Origin: a virus
Direction: 5' to 3' (one strand)
Length of the DNA stretch: 64,000 nucleotides
IMG/VR virus record: IMGVR_UViG_3300020060_000010
Location: 1-64,000 of that record
The translations under genes and the position numbers were made by a program. The notes under the pieces are model-generated. The model was not told the DNA's origin. It saw only the letters and a list, made by a program, of their open reading frames with translations, and ran no database searches. Positions 21,489 through 29,877 of the stretch are shown here, piece by piece; positions within the stretch are counted from its first letter, which is position 1, and each line of letters opens with the position of its first letter.

Positions 21489-21518
21489 ACTCTATCACTT
21501 AGTCTGACCGCGCGTCAA
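21489..21518 (-). promoter_or_regulatory. sigma70-type promoter
   Basis: TTGACG, 18-nt spacer, TAGAGT, about 30 nt upstream of the 21460 start. Confidence 0.6.
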
Positions 21519-21724
21519 GATGTTTTGTACGTTGCTTCCACCCGAGTGAACGACTTACCGCTCTCTACTCCTACTTCCAGTACAGAGTACTTGGTCTGAG
21601 TAAGATCCTGCTCGCGCTTGCGAGAGTAGAAGGCGGCCAACATCTTAGAGTTGGCCAGTGCCGCGTCCAGTGTTGCCCCGCTTGCTGTCTGTGTATATGT
21701 CCGCATTTCTCTTGCCCCTGTCAT
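21515..21724 (-). CDS. hypothetical protein, 69 aa
   Basis: ATG at 21724 (SD AGGA) or 21706 (SD AGGGG). Unknown. Confidence 0.55.
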   Translation of the reverse strand: MTGAREMRTYTQTASGATLDAALANSKMLAAFYSRKREQDLTQTKYSVLEVGVESGKSFTRVEATYKTS

Positions 21725-21725
21725 A

Positions 21726-22418
21726 TCAGTCCTGCCAATGCAAGTCGCCCATGACTGCTCTGTAAATTGCTGTAAGCGTACGATAATTCTTCTCTGTATA
21801 GTTTGCCGTCCCGATCAGGTGACGTGTCATGAGTCCTAGTGCTGTGAACTCTACGATAGTCTTGCTGACCGTGTAACTCGGTGCTACTACTGCTGACTGT
21901 ACAAGGTTCCACTGTGAGTCGGAGATCCCTGCCAGGGTGGCTGCTTCGTGTGCCCGCCCCTGCGCATCAGTCATCAGGTCATACCAGGTGGTACCACTCT
22001 CACCCTGGAGGTTACTCGCCTTGAGGTGAGTCTCCATCAGCTTCTTCAGTTTCTCTTCCGGAAGGTCTGCAGCCTTTCGTCCAAGTTGCTCAAGTGCTGA
22101 GCCTTGCGGCCCCATCATTACACAGCCAGGCATCTCTGCGTCTGGTACCACTCGCACCTGACGAAAGTAGCTGATGTGTCCGATGGTTAGAACTGGTCGG
22201 CCAGTGACTACGAAGATACGACCTTTGATATCTGTGACACCACGGATGTTCTGGTATCGATCTGTCGCTTCGATTGCCGTCTTAGGATCATCTGGATCTA
22301 CCGGCTTCTTCCTGCCAGAGGATGGTACAGAGACAACGTTTTGCATGTATTGCGTCTCGCCAAAGCTGTAGCCTTGTGCGTTACCGTCCGCATCAGCGGC
22401 AAGATAGAATCTCTTCAT
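21726..22418 (-). CDS. hypothetical protein, 230 aa
   Basis: The start at the second ATG follows SD GGAAGTGAGAGAC. Beta-rich N-terminal half (GRIFVVTGRPVLTIG) and helical C-terminus. No family recognised. Confidence 0.6.
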   Translation of the reverse strand: MKRFYLAADADGNAQGYSFGETQYMQNVVSVPSSGRKKPVDPDDPKTAIEATDRYQNIRGVTDIKGRIFVVTGRPVLTIGHISYFRQVRVVPDAEMPGCVMMGPQGSALEQLGRKAADLPEEKLKKLMETHLKASNLQGESGTTWYDLMTDAQGRAHEAATLAGISDSQWNLVQSAVVAPSYTVSKTIVEFTALGLMTRHLIGTANYTEKNYRTLTAIYRAVMGDLHWQD

Positions 22419-22465
22419 GTCTCTCACTTCCATTCAGTTTCTGCATCATAGAGTACTATCTTAGC

Positions 22466-22498
22466 ACAAACAAAAGGACCGGATCAACAGATCCGGCC
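22466..22498 (-). terminator. intrinsic terminator
   Basis: GGCCGGATC-TGTT-GATCCGGTCC stem followed on the minus strand by TTTTGTTTGT. Confidence 0.9.
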
Positions 22499-22513
22499 CC
22501 AATGTTAGAGTTA

Positions 22514-22702
22514 TTACGTAGTCTTTAGCTCGATGTGAAAAGGAGGACAGACGCGTCCTCGTGTTGAGTATCCTACTGACCGTGCGTAGGCTCGGTTGTA
22601 GACAGGAGGAGTGCCCTTGTCCTGCTTGATCTCGATGAGTCCCGCGTTGGTCTTACCTTCGCGTGCATCGTTTGTGTAGTTATTGTCGGCTGGAGTGGTC
22701 AT
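22514..22702 (-). CDS. hypothetical protein, 62 aa
   Basis: Last gene before a strong terminator. Unknown; Asn/Thr-rich start. Confidence 0.55.
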   Translation of the reverse strand: MTTPADNNYTNDAREGKTNAGLIEIKQDKGTPPVYNRAYARSVGYSTRGRVCPPFHIELKTT

Positions 22703-22950
22703 GAAGTTAGTACTCCTTCTCGTCGGTTGGTGTAGCGTCCTGCTACCTTGTTGTCACTGGTCAGATCCAGGTGGACCTGAGTGCCGTCATGGAATGTGAC
22801 GATGGCAGAGCGGTCATTGCCGGTACCGTAGCGATCCTTCAGTGTCAGAACCAACTGCATCTTCTCGATGCCGAGAGTTGGCCAGTTCTGCTGGCAGTAC
22901 CACTCAACGCGGCTCTGTAGAATGTATGAATCATGTGGTTTGTCTGGCAT
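22699..22950 (-). CDS. hypothetical protein, 83 aa
   Basis: SD GGAGGAAGT. A beta-rich middle. Coupled to the next gene by ATGA. Confidence 0.6.
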   Translation of the reverse strand: MPDKPHDSYILQSRVEWYCQQNWPTLGIEKMQLVLTLKDRYGTGNDRSAIVTFHDGTQVHLDLTSDNKVAGRYTNRREGVLTS

Positions 22951-22959
22951 ACTTCCTCC

Positions 22960-23184
22960 TTACTTCTTGCAATCCTTGGTCTCAAAGAAACAGATGACTC
23001 CGTTGTCATTCTTCTTCTCTGTCTTGTTAGTGTTCTTATCGGGACAACTGATACCTGCTGTCTTGGCATCTTCCTTGTCCATGGTGAAGCAGAGGTAAGC
23101 CTGGTCGTTGCGCGGCTGTGGCTCGCAGCCAGTAAAGAACAGTGCCGCGATACCTACGATGGCACCGATGACAATCTTCTTCAC
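22960..23184 (-). CDS. small lipoprotein
   Basis: 74 aa. Signal peptide with lipobox FTGC at 18-21, so Cys21 would be lipidated and the mature part surface-exposed. One of three small lipoproteins in the window. Phage lipoproteins often block superinfection; inference here. Confidence 0.75.
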   Translation of the reverse strand: MKKIVIGAIVGIAALFFTGCEPQPRNDQAYLCFTMDKEDAKTAGISCPDKNTNKTEKKNDNGVICFFETKDCKK

Positions 23185-23321
23185 AATTCATCATCCCACT
23201 TGAACCGTGCTGACAGAGTGGTTGGCTTACTCTCACGCGGGGACAGTACCAGTACGCGCTTACGTCCTGCATTCTTACCTGGCGCCTGCTTCTCGCCGCT
23301 CTTAGCATTCTTGTTAACCAT
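23181..23321 (-). CDS. basic protein, 46 aa
   Basis: Lys/Arg-rich; SD AAGGA. Linked by a 4-nt overlap to the lipoprotein gene. Unknown. Confidence 0.5.
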   Translation of the reverse strand: MVNKNAKSGEKQAPGKNAGRKRVLVLSPRESKPTTLSARFKWDDEL

Positions 23322-23322
23322 G

Positions 23323-23535
23323 TTAGTTGTCCTTGTCTGGTAGATCGAAGCTGAAACGAATCTCATCGTCCCATGCTTCTACGCGAATAGTGTCATCGTA
23401 GTACTTGAGCCCGCGAGTGTCAAGCTCTTGCCCAATGGCTGAGATTACCTTGGAAACCTCGGTGCCGTTGGTCGGGCTCGGAAGAGAATACACCTTGCGG
23501 CGCTCTACAACTTCAAAGCTGGTGTACGTTGCCAT
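23323..23535 (-). CDS. hypothetical protein, 70 aa
   Basis: The start MATYTSF follows SD AAGGAGACAACC. The promoter lies just upstream. Confidence 0.6.
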   Translation of the reverse strand: MATYTSFEVVERRKVYSLPSPTNGTEVSKVISAIGQELDTRGLKYYDDTIRVEAWDDEIRFSFDLPDKDN

Positions 23536-23569
23536 GGTTGTCTCCTTAAGTAGTTGGTGTAGTAGTAGT

Positions 23570-23598
23570 ACTGTAACAAGACACGGGAAGAGAGTCAA
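23570..23598 (-). promoter_or_regulatory. promoter nested in a terminator-like hairpin
   Basis: TTGACT, 17-nt spacer, TACAGT. The spacer holds the 3' arm of a CACGGGAAG/CTTCCCGTG stem that ends the upstream unit. Confidence 0.6.
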
Positions 23599-23627
23599 TA
23601 CTTCCCGTGCCCTGTCTCAGCATGTGG

Positions 23628-23843
23628 CTATCCGCTGTAATAATCGTTCGGCAGCGACTTGCTTTCGTCCCGAGTTGTAGTGCCCCAGAACTTAATCTCT
23701 AGGCTGTCATCGCCTCGCACGAATTCAGCAGCCTTGAGATACGCATCGTGTACTGTATCCGCGTTGAAGGATGCAACTACCCAGTAAGGGTTGCCAGAAT
23801 TCTTCTTGGCTACGTCTGCTGTTCCATAAGTAATTCTATTCAT
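23628..23843 (-). CDS. hypothetical protein, 71 aa
   Basis: SD TAGGAGGTG. Followed by the hairpin at about 23583-23612. Unknown. Confidence 0.6.
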   Translation of the reverse strand: MNRITYGTADVAKKNSGNPYWVVASFNADTVHDAYLKAAEFVRGDDSLEIKFWGTTTRDESKSLPNDYYSG

Positions 23844-23914
23844 TTTTCACCTCCTAACATAACAATGAACACATCTTCTATCCCCGCTAATGACACACTT
23901 GAAGAGCGCCCACC

Positions 23915-24154
23915 TCAGGAAAACCAAGGCCCCAACGCTTCCGGGAAATCCTCTGGCTGTAGATTACGTAGACGGGAAACAAGTTCCTGAAGCATGAGTT
24001 CACTAATTGGCCCCTCGTTTAGTGCGTGAGGGCCGACATATAGTGGAGTCTTATTGCGCTCTACTAGAAACCCAAATGCAATTGGGTTGCCCTCTTCATC
24101 AACATCAATGATGGCTCGTGCTGGGAATACTACCTGTGCTTTGTTTACTGTCAT
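23915..24154 (-). CDS. hypothetical protein, 79 aa
   Basis: MTVNKAQ start after SD AAGGAGATAAAC. Unknown. Confidence 0.6.
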   Translation of the reverse strand: MTVNKAQVVFPARAIIDVDEEGNPIAFGFLVERNKTPLYVGPHALNEGPISELMLQELVSRLRNLQPEDFPEALGPWFS

Positions 24155-24164
24155 GTTTATCTCC

Positions 24165-24371
24165 TTAATAGATTCTTGTCTTTTTGTTGTCTCGTTCAAT
24201 GCGCCGCTTTGCAGCATCTACCAATCTCTTTGCTGTTTTGTTTGCCGACTTCTCAGTAGGTCGCCACCAGGTTTGTACGTAAAACTGGAATCCATCAGGA
24301 CTCACGGCAACGCGGTAACCTAGTGGAACTTTGGTAACTTCAGCACAAGGTTTCGGATTAACTATGTACAT
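24165..24371 (-). CDS. hypothetical basic protein, 68 aa
   Basis: Basic C-terminal helix (AKRRIERDNKKTR). One-base overlap with the upstream stop (TAATG). Confidence 0.55.
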   Translation of the reverse strand: MYIVNPKPCAEVTKVPLGYRVAVSPDGFQFYVQTWWRPTEKSANKTAKRLVDAAKRRIERDNKKTRIY

Positions 24372-24793
24372 TACGCTTCCTGCTTACTGTGGAACCACTT
24401 GCGTAGGTCTTCCTTCTCCTGCTCAGTCAATGAGTCTCCACCTTTGCCGAAAGTAATCGGCTCAATAACCTCAAGGTCTTCAGGTAGAACATACACTGAC
24501 TTACGACGTAGGTCAAAGGTGACGATGTAGGCTTCAAACCCTTCCCTCGCGATGAAGTTAGCGCCAGTATCAAAGTAATTCACATTGCCGTTAGCCAGAG
24601 TTCGCTTGCCGGTGATGATTCCTTCACCGAAATACGCAGGCCATGGCTGAGCGATCTTGCCGAAACATTGAAGCTCCCACTCACTTGTAGGAACCCATTC
24701 TTTATCGTACTTGAGATTGTCGGCTGAGTATTTATTCTTGCGTGTGATAGTCCTCTTGTACCGTACACGTGTACCTAACTGTAGGTTAGTCAT
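24371..24793 (-). CDS. SH3/KOW-like protein, 140 aa
   Basis: The N-terminal LGTRVRYKRTI and beta-rich body fit the small barrel family common in this window. Unknown function. Confidence 0.5.
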   Translation of the reverse strand: MTNLQLGTRVRYKRTITRKNKYSADNLKYDKEWVPTSEWELQCFGKIAQPWPAYFGEGIITGKRTLANGNVNYFDTGANFIAREGFEAYIVTFDLRRKSVYVLPEDLEVIEPITFGKGGDSLTEQEKEDLRKWFHSKQEA

Positions 24794-25020
24794 CTTTCAC
24801 CAGCCGTTAGCCAAGTGCCGATGTAATCATATAGTTCTTCTACCTGTTCGCGGTTCAGAGGTACGCCGACTGAATCCCAGCCATCCTTGGTCCAGAAGTA
24901 TAGCTCCTGGTACTGCTTATTTGAGTTGGTGTTGTCGTAGTTGTCTACAACCTCAAGATATGAATCTGTCTTGCTGCCGTCGTTATCACACGCGGCGAAC
25001 TTAAGTTCTTCACTCATCAT
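24790..25020 (-). CDS. hypothetical acidic protein, 75-76 aa
   Basis: Tandem ATGs at 25020/25017; MSEELKF start shared with the 21141 protein. Overlaps the upstream stop. Confidence 0.55.
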   Translation of the reverse strand: MMSEELKFAACDNDGSKTDSYLEVVDNYDNTNSNKQYQELYFWTKDGWDSVGVPLNREQVEELYDYIGTWLTAGER

Positions 25021-25195
25021 CTTCCTCCTTTGGTAGCTGTAGTACAGTCTCTCCGCTTACTGGATCTTTCCACTCACGAATCTCCTGCTCGTACTCTTCC
25101 TTGTACTCCTGGACTCGCGCTTCGTGGCAAGCCCGTTCCTTCGCATCCATCTTAGCTAGCATCTCTGCCTTGAGTTCTGACCATAGCTTACTCAT
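25010..25195 (-). CDS. helical charged protein, 61 aa
   Basis: ATG at 25195 after SD GGGAG. Glu/Arg-rich helix. Unknown. Confidence 0.55.
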   Translation of the reverse strand: MSKLWSELKAEMLAKMDAKERACHEARVQEYKEEYEQEIREWKDPVSGETVLQLPKEEDDE

Positions 25196-25412
25196 CTTCA
25201 CTCCCTGGTGTCCATACTACAATGGCGGGGAAGTCGTCAGGTTCCAGCGAGTAGCCAGTAACACCTGCGTCTTCATGCCCGGCAAATGACCAGCCACAAT
25301 AGTAGACAGGGTTTGTAGCAGAAGTTCTCACTGCAGCGTTACCTCCAGCTACTCGCAAAATAGTACCGATCGGCAACAGGTCCGCTTCTTCCGGCGTATT
25401 GATTACTGTCAT
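25188..25412 (-). CDS. hypothetical SH3-like protein, 74 aa
   Basis: LPIGTILRVAGGN followed by a beta-rich body. Four-nt overlap with the SLOG gene. Confidence 0.5.
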   Translation of the reverse strand: MTVINTPEEADLLPIGTILRVAGGNAAVRTSATNPVYYCGWSFAGHEDAGVTGYSLEPDDFPAIVVWTPGSEDE

Positions 25413-25771
25413 GCTTCCTCCGTCTCATAGATTAGAACGTTGAGTCCTGCCTTCTTGGCGCGTCGGATACAGTCGTTGGTACCTCTGGACTCGCCTTGTG
25501 GGAATGCTAGCACAAGGTCAGGCTCGCTGTCTACAAGTTCTTGATTGCGCTTCGGTCCTGCCGCCTTGCCGTGTGCGTTCCAGTCAGCCTTGAAGACTAC
25601 CAATCCAATGCCATGCATCTCTGCGTAGTCACGAGCGTACTTGTCAGCACCAGTAGGACAGTCTCCTACAAAGATATCAGGCTGTCCTCTATGCTGCCAT
25701 ACTGTATTCAGAACCCCGTAGACCTTCTCTCGGTCCTTCAGGTTGCGCGATCCGGTGACAAGTACTCTCAC
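25409..25771 (-). CDS. SLOG/YspA-like (DUF2493) nucleotide-binding protein
   Basis: About 120 aa. The family pattern is clear: VRVLVTGSRN, VGDCPTGADKYAR, ADWNAHGKAAGPKRN, AFPQGESRGT. SLOG domains bind nucleotides or nucleotide-derived signals and occur in defence and phage contexts. GTG start from a GTGA overlap; a longer reading would run into the upstream gene. Confidence 0.85.
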   Translation of the reverse strand: MRVLVTGSRNLKDREKVYGVLNTVWQHRGQPDIFVGDCPTGADKYARDYAEMHGIGLVVFKADWNAHGKAAGPKRNQELVDSEPDLVLAFPQGESRGTNDCIRRAKKAGLNVLIYETEEA

Positions 25772-25971
25772 TCTTCCTCCTTGAACTCGATGAGAGTGTC
25801 TCCAACGCCAAAACGCATCCAACCATCCGCATAACCCTGCTCTTCCAGTTCTAGCCATGTTCCGGACGAAGGGTGGTGCTCGATGCCCTTAATTTTGTAC
25901 GCGTTGTCGTTGATAATAGCTACACGGTTAAGATGATCCGCGTGAAGATGCCTAACCTGAATTCTCTTCAT
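25768..25971 (-). CDS. hypothetical protein, 67 aa
   Basis: SD GGAGAGAGATG region; acidic C-terminus. Coupled to the SLOG gene. Confidence 0.55.
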   Translation of the reverse strand: MKRIQVRHLHADHLNRVAIINDNAYKIKGIEHHPSSGTWLELEEQGYADGWMRFGVGDTLIEFKEEE

Positions 25972-26067
25972 CTCTCTCCTGTCTGTGCTGTGGCGGGCTT
26001 GGGACCATCCGTTGCGCTCTGCTGTAAAACCCGGTGGGTACCTCTTACCTACGGATAGACCACAATT

Positions 26068-26217
26068 TTACTTCTTGTAGTTCGCGATCTCTTCTAGTAC
26101 CGTATCACGAACGGTGTCTACCTGTCTACGTCTTTCGACAAGAAACTTAGCGAGAGTTACCTGATAAATATTGGGCTCGCTTGCCTTCACTACTTCCTGC
26201 GCCTTCTGACTCAGCAT
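26068..26217 (-). CDS. small helical protein, 49 aa
   Basis: Strong SD (GGAGGAACC). Overlaps the C-terminal part of the 26147-26341 gene by 71 nt in another frame. Confidence 0.5.
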   Translation of the reverse strand: MLSQKAQEVVKASEPNIYQVTLAKFLVERRRQVDTVRDTVLEEIANYKK

Positions 26218-26341
26218 GGTTCCTCCGTTCGTTGTCATTCTTGATCAGATCATCAATCTCTTCTGGTGTCAGACCCATCATATCTGATAGGTACTGCTTG
26301 TTAAGTTCTCTTCGCGCGGCGATAGAGGTAAAGCCGGTCAT
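26147..26341 (-). CDS. hypothetical protein, 64 aa
   Basis: Helical (LTPEEIDDLIKNDNE). The start is beside the upstream stop. Unknown. Confidence 0.5.
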   Translation of the reverse strand: MTGFTSIAARRELNKQYLSDMMGLTPEEIDDLIKNDNERRNHAESEGAGSSEGKRAQYLSGNSR

Positions 26342-26342
26342 C

Positions 26343-26621
26343 TCAGTATCCAGCGTCTCGGAATGCCTTGTCAACAGCTTCTTCAGCAATCTTCTTGCCG
26401 GTGAACGAGTCACGTAAAGCTTCATACGTCGGCCCGCCAATGAAAGCTCCACTGATCATGTCTTGGCGAGCCCGTTCGTATCCGAGACGGTGGACCTCTC
26501 GAACATACTTGGCTAGTGCAGCCTCAACGTCAAGGAAGGTAGTCTCGCGATAGATTACATGATTTGCGTAGTCATCAGCATACCGAACGATAGTATCGAG
26601 TAGATCGTCTCGCGCGCTCAT
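26343..26621 (-). CDS. hypothetical helical protein, 92 aa
   Basis: Coupled by ATGA to the preceding gene. No motif recognised. Confidence 0.6.
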   Translation of the reverse strand: MSARDDLLDTIVRYADDYANHVIYRETTFLDVEAALAKYVREVHRLGYERARQDMISGAFIGGPTYEALRDSFTGKKIAEEAVDKAFRDAGY

Positions 26622-26806
26622 GACTCTTCTACCTTGTCGATCGCAGCCTGTAGCTGACGCGGACTCATAGCCGCGTTAAACGGGTGACGACCACCAAGGT
26701 CTACTGATACAGTCCAGCGTCCGCCCTTGAAGCGGACCACGGTTGCCTCCTTGACACCAACTCCAAACCAGATACGTAGCTTCTCTCCTACTGTGAATTC
26801 ATTCAT
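26618..26806 (-). CDS. SH3/KOW-like protein, 62 aa
   Basis: VGEKLRIWFGVGVKEATVVRF is a small-barrel pattern. Coupled at both ends. Confidence 0.5.
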   Translation of the reverse strand: MNEFTVGEKLRIWFGVGVKEATVVRFKGGRWTVSVDLGGRHPFNAAMSPRQLQAAIDKVEES

Positions 26807-26996
26807 TAACTTCCTCCTCTACACTGGCAGCCATAGCTGCAAGGAACTCAGCCGCGAGCTTGTTGTCGTGGTTCAGTAGCGCCTGGTTCGGGTTGAATCC
26901 GAAGGTGAGGCAGCCCTTGATAATCTTCTCAGTGATACCTGGTGTATGGTTCTCGCGAACACGGTACACAATCTCTTCCATGCGGGGATCAGTCAT
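26799..26996 (-). CDS. hypothetical protein, 65 aa
   Basis: Helical. First gene after the promoter at 27042. Unknown. Confidence 0.55.
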   Translation of the reverse strand: MTDPRMEEIVYRVRENHTPGITEKIIKGCLTFGFNPNQALLNHDNKLAAEFLAAMAASVEEEVNE

Positions 26997-27041
26997 TATT
27001 TTTCATACTCCTCTAGTTAGTAAGCCAAATGCATATCGGTG

Positions 27042-27070
27042 AGTCTACCGTTTGCATCTCTCCTTGTCAA
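27042..27070 (-). promoter_or_regulatory. sigma70-type promoter
   Basis: TTGACA, 17-nt spacer, TAGACT, upstream of 26996. Confidence 0.6.
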
Positions 27071-27073
27071 CAC

Positions 27074-27301
27074 TCAGAAGCCATCCTTGTCAAGCGTCTC
27101 CTTCAGGCGTCTATGTCGCAGGGCAGCAACGGTGTTCGTAGTACCCAGGAGAACCAGGATGAACACGTTCAGGATCAGTCCGATGTATTGCATGTCATCA
27201 ATGAAGAAGGCAAGGGCCATCGCTGCTGCCCCAAGGAATGCCGCGCTCGCTACCACTACGTTGATAATGTAGTACAGGAGGTGTCTCTTAGAAAGACGCA
27301 T
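27074..27301 (-). CDS. membrane protein, two TM helices, 75 aa
   Basis: YYIINVVVASAAFLGAAAMA and IGLILNVFILVLLGTT are the TM segments; basic C-terminus. The start overlaps the upstream gene by 14 nt. Confidence 0.55.
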   Translation of the reverse strand: MRLSKRHLLYYIINVVVASAAFLGAAAMALAFFIDDMQYIGLILNVFILVLLGTTNTVAALRHRRLKETLDKDGF

Positions 27302-27500
27302 TGCGAGTGCTCGCAATCTGAGCAGCCGCATCGTCGTATGCCTTGGCCAGCCCGGCAAGGGCATGGTCAGCGTCACCAAAGTCAAACTTGACACTGATCT
27401 CAACCCTTGGTGTCACATTGCGATCTTGTGCCGACAACGGCGACCCAGTAGCAATTGACTCCTTGACAACCGAGACATGTACACGTGGTGTGGTAGTCAT
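27288..27500 (-). CDS. hypothetical protein, 70 aa
   Basis: ATG at 27500 follows SD GGGAG. Unknown. Confidence 0.55.
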   Translation of the reverse strand: MTTTPRVHVSVVKESIATGSPLSAQDRNVTPRVEISVKFDFGDADHALAGLAKAYDDAAAQIASTRNASF

Positions 27501-27533
27501 CGGCACTCCCTTCTCTGTGATGTAGCTTACTGT

Positions 27534-27689
27534 CTAAACGTACGCTCTTGCCCGCGCCTTGTCAAGCCTTTGCGCTATCTTATCTGTCTTGATGCAATCT
27601 GCCACGTAGGTAGCGATGTTGATACCTGCGTAGATGCCGAACAAGCCTGTTACTCCAAATCCGATCGCTGTGAAGATTTTCTTGACCAT
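27534..27689 (-). CDS. small membrane protein, 51 aa
   Basis: One TM segment (IGFGVTGLFGIYAGINIA). SD AGGAGTCCAGCAGA. Its 3' end contains the promoter at 27537. Confidence 0.5.
   Translation of the reverse strand: MVKKIFTAIGFGVTGLFGIYAGINIATYVADCIKTDKIAQRLDKARARAYV
27537..27565 (-). promoter_or_regulatory. sigma70-type promoter
   Basis: TTGACA, 17-nt spacer, TACGTT; lies in the 3' end of the 51-aa gene and serves the gene starting at 27500. Confidence 0.6.
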
Positions 27690-28084
27690 TCTGCTGGACT
27701 CCTTTTCGCGTGTAGTTTCATCTGCTTCTTGGCGTACCTGATAAAGTTCTTCCGATACGCACGTTCTACCTTGTCAGAGCCTGCTTCGTCGATATAGTCC
27801 TTGAGCGCGAGCCGTGCAGCTTTCCGTACTGGACGCTCAATCAGACGTAGCTTGACGTAGGTCACGACTGCGACAACCAACATCCACGGCCACAAGAACA
27901 GCATGGCGTGGTCGAAGTGGCTCCGGACCTGATCAAAGTGTAGACCAGAGTCCTGATACTCATGGAGAAGGTTGTTCAGAAACCGCTCGTTCTTGGCGTG
28001 AACGCGGCCAGTGTAGAACACGAAGCCGAGACCGACAACGACGTAGCCGAGCACACAGAGCAGGAAGACACTGAAAGGACTCAT
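27650..28084 (-). CDS. membrane protein, 144 aa, 2 TM
   Basis: TM at about 3-24 and 60-80 (MLFLWPWMLVVAVVTYV), long basic C-terminal tail. Unknown. Confidence 0.6.
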   Translation of the reverse strand: MSPFSVFLLCVLGYVVVGLGFVFYTGRVHAKNERFLNNLLHEYQDSGLHFDQVRSHFDHAMLFLWPWMLVVAVVTYVKLRLIERPVRKAARLALKDYIDEAGSDKVERAYRKNFIRYAKKQMKLHAKRSPAEWSRKSSQRSDLE

Positions 28085-28338
28085 TCTGCCTTCTTGTCAA
28101 ACAGATGCTTAAAATCAAAATTGGGCTTAGCAGGGCCAAAAGAACTCGTCCACGCGCGGCTAAGATTGACATGGAGGTGCTCTAGATGGCCAGGAACAAA
28201 TGCCTCTGTCTTCTCGTCATCCTCAATCCAGATATCAATGCCGAAATCAGAAAGCTTATCGGTCACTGTCTCGAACAGTTCCTCCAGACGCTCCTTGATT
28301 AGCTCCTTGTTCAGTTCAAACTTTAGTCTCTTAGTCAT
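28081..28338 (-). CDS. hypothetical protein, 85 aa
   Basis: N-terminal charged helix. Coupled by ATGA overlaps on both sides. Confidence 0.6.
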   Translation of the reverse strand: MTKRLKFELNKELIKERLEELFETVTDKLSDFGIDIWIEDDEKTEAFVPGHLEHLHVNLSRAWTSSFGPAKPNFDFKHLFDKKAE

Positions 28339-28628
28339 CGTGCCTCACGTGCCTTCTTTAGTCGTTCTCCTGCAGCAAGACGCTGCTCTTCTGTCATAAC
28401 TCGCTTGGTCTGACGCTTGACGCCACTGGTTGGTGACCACTGCCCCATTGGTACAGTTGCTTCAATCCAGCGAGTGCGGCCATAACGACCCTCTCGTACG
28501 ATTGTTACCCCCGGATGACGTTCCAGCTTTGTGATATCCCTAGCAACACAACTGTAAATGCGAACAAAGTCCTCGCCCATGTTGTTGATACAAATTGTCT
28601 CTTGTTCTGGAACTGTTACTGCTGCCAT
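28335..28628 (-). CDS. hypothetical protein, 97 aa
   Basis: SD AGGAGTTATGGC region; basic C-terminus (ERLKKAREAR). Unknown. Confidence 0.6.
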   Translation of the reverse strand: MAAVTVPEQETICINNMGEDFVRIYSCVARDITKLERHPGVTIVREGRYGRTRWIEATVPMGQWSPTSGVKRQTKRVMTEEQRLAAGERLKKAREAR

Positions 28629-28637
28629 AACTCCTCC

Positions 28638-28847
28638 TTAGTTTTGAATTCTCTTGATTGACATTCTCACTACGTTGTGTCGGTTGATCAGGACACGCTC
28701 TGTCTCTGTCTCGTATAGCTTTGCTGAGCCTCTGTGCGCGTCCAGAAGAAAGCCAGCGAAATCTGCACCAGTGACAGTGTAGTACTCAACCTGACCGCTC
28801 TCGTAGAGAAACGTCACTTCGATAATGCTCTCGTCAGTTAGATCCAT
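28638..28847 (-). CDS. hypothetical protein, 69 aa
   Basis: The start MDLTDES follows SD GGAAGGGAACC; a longer frame lacks an SD. Confidence 0.6.
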   Translation of the reverse strand: MDLTDESIIEVTFLYESGQVEYYTVTGADFAGFLLDAHRGSAKLYETETERVLINRHNVVRMSIKRIQN

Positions 28848-28862
28848 GGTTCCCTTCCACAT

Positions 28863-28899
28863 AAAGCAATAACCTCAACCCTACCAGAGGATTGAGGCT
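28863..28899 (-). terminator. intrinsic terminator
   Basis: CCTCAATCC / GGGTTGAGG stem followed by TTATTGCTTTAT on the minus strand. Confidence 0.75.
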
Positions 28900-28914
28900 A
28901 CTACAAGGGGTTGA

Positions 28915-29145
28915 TCAGTTAAATCTACGTTGCACATCCAGGACGCGGCCATGCTTGTCCAGACAGATTGGTACTGTACCTTGCTCGGACACGTGGCCAC
29001 CTTTGGCTACACAATCGTCGCGGAAGAAATTCATCTGTCTGATACTGGCCCAGGAGCCGAGCACCACTACGAGCACGACAAATACAAGTACGCTGATTAC
29101 GAATCGCGTAACGAACTTCACCGTCTTATCATCAGTAGTAGCCAT
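28915..29145 (-). CDS. single-TM protein, paralogue of 30986-31225
   Basis: 76 aa: N-terminal TM (FVISVLVFVVLVVVLGSWA), then a conserved extracytoplasmic module (MNFFRDDCVAKGGHV...ICLDKHGRVLDVQRRF) with two cysteines. Followed by a terminator. Confidence 0.7.
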   Translation of the reverse strand: MATTDDKTVKFVTRFVISVLVFVVLVVVLGSWASIRQMNFFRDDCVAKGGHVSEQGTVPICLDKHGRVLDVQRRFN

Positions 29146-29160
29146 GATACCAATTATAAC

Positions 29161-29877
29161 CTACGGTGAGACTCTGCCGGAAGTGACAAAGGCAGCATGA
29201 GTAACTGGCATCTTCTCTTGGAAATACTGTTCCGCCTGCTCAGCGAGGATCTCGATCTCTCGTTGCGGGTAGGAAGGAAAGGTGCTTCCTACTACATTTC
29301 GACGCAGAGACATGAAGTTCATCATGGACCGCGCATTGATGGTCAGATAGACAGATGAGTAGATATTGACTGGAAGGACCAATCGTGCCACTTCGCGAGC
29401 AATACCAGTGTCGAGAAGCTCCTGGTAGTGTCCGTACGCGGCCTGTGCTGCCGAACGTATCCTGTGGTCCACCACGAACTTCTGCGCATCGGTACCTGCT
29501 ACGAATGTGTATGCACCTGGCTTCCCTTGCTGAACGAGGTTGCGATTCTCATCCGGCACGTAGAAAAGAGGCTTCATCTCGCGATATCTGGCTGACTCCT
29601 CGGAATAACTGCTTATACGATGCTTGACCAGTTCGCGCATGACGAAGATAGGCGCATGAAAGTAGAAGGTGAAGTAGGAGTGCTCAAAAGGAACACCGTG
29701 ACGATCTCGCATCAAATAATTGATGAGTCCTACGTTCTTCCCAGTCATCTCGTGGCTGTTGTGTAGAGAACGTTCACCAGAAGTGGAAACCCGTGCCGCT
29801 TGGCAAACCCGTCCATCTCCTCCGAGAAAATCAACCAACTCAGCCGTAATCTTACTGGTGAATTCAACTTCAGGCAT
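29161..29877 (-). CDS. thyX: flavin-dependent thymidylate synthase
   Basis: 238 aa, normal ThyX length. The signature region is KHRISSYSEESARY at 85-98, where the usual first Arg of RHRxxSxxxxSxR is Lys. ThyX makes dTMP from dUMP using FAD and methylene-THF. With the dCMP-deaminase-like protein it would supply dTTP for phage DNA. Four-nt ATGA overlap with the previous gene. Confidence 0.92.
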   Translation of the reverse strand: MPEVEFTSKITAELVDFLGGDGRVCQAARVSTSGERSLHNSHEMTGKNVGLINYLMRDRHGVPFEHSYFTFYFHAPIFVMRELVKHRISSYSEESARYREMKPLFYVPDENRNLVQQGKPGAYTFVAGTDAQKFVVDHRIRSAAQAAYGHYQELLDTGIAREVARLVLPVNIYSSVYLTINARSMMNFMSLRRNVVGSTFPSYPQREIEILAEQAEQYFQEKMPVTHAAFVTSGRVSP

